DNA of 5,443 nucleotides. It comes from an uncultured Clostridia bacterium (GTDB lineage Bacteria; Bacillota; Clostridia; Oscillospirales; Oscillospiraceae). The DNA is taken from positions 1 to 5,443 of the forward strand of contig CAMWQV010000185.1 in assembly GCA_947176425.1 (NCBI GenBank), given 5' to 3'. This document shows, one piece after another, positions 5,432 to 5,443 of this stretch (positions are counted from its first letter, which is position 1; every line of letters starts with the position of its first letter). Under the pieces are notes generated by a model. That model ran no database searches and was not told where the DNA came from. It saw nothing but the letters and a program-made list of their open reading frames with translations. Position numbers and translations under genes: made by a program.

Positions 5432-5443
5432 CAGTACGTACTG
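5432..5443. repeat. CAGTACGTACTG perfect palindrome in the trmO promoter, at the window edge
   Basis: A perfect 12-bp palindrome lies between the trmO -10 and the expected -35 position. It may extend beyond the window. Placement inside a promoter spacer suits a repressor operator, and its AGTAC core also occurs in the palindrome over the Na/Pi -35 (4634-4643). No regulator can be assigned. Confidence 0.35.

Noticed and set aside
1..5443. CRISPR array, insertion sequence, toxin-antitoxin or defence system
   Set aside because: No spaced direct repeats, transposase, terminal inverted repeats or small paired genes are visible on either strand.

Overview
The window looks like ordinary chromosomal DNA from a low-oxygen Bacillota, most likely class Clostridia. 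The supporting signs are strong AAGGAG/GGAGG ribosome binding sites, sigma-A type promoters, AT-rich intergenic DNA between GC-richer genes, and a CCA-encoding tRNA-Gln of the clostridial type. The taxonomic placement is an inference from style and protein families, not a search result. Nothing mobile, no CRISPR array and no phage gene is visible.

Layout, left to right. Bases 2-142 (+) are the last 46 codons of an unidentified gene, followed by a GC-rich hairpin. A consensus promoter (215-242), a tRNA-Gln with anticodon CUG (265-338) and its terminator (343-381) form a compact stand-alone tRNA unit on the + strand. Everything further right is on the - strand and runs towards the tRNA. A strong terminator (394-428) ends this leftward block. 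In transcription order the block is trmO (tRNA-Thr t6A37 methyltransferase, 5399-4719), a Na/phosphate cotransporter fused to a PhoU-like domain (4556-2787), a TetR-family regulator 24 bp behind it (2762-2169), and a putP-type sodium/proline symporter (1975-434).

How the genes may work together. The phosphate transporter and the TetR regulator are very probably one transcript: the gap is 24 bp, holds the regulator's Shine-Dalgarno sequence and contains no terminator. putP is separated by 193 bp and appears to have its own extended -10 promoter. Just upstream of that promoter lie a 34-bp near-perfect palindrome and a 15-bp perfect palindrome. The simplest hypothesis is that the TetR regulator controls putP, and perhaps its own operon, through such sites, but the first palindrome could also be the terminator of the tetR transcript. 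trmO has its own -10 at the right edge and seems functionally unrelated.

I do not see a convincing new biological system. The most interesting content is the set of palindromic elements in the two regulatory gaps (1976-2168 and 4557-4718) and at the right edge, and the question of which regulator reads them.
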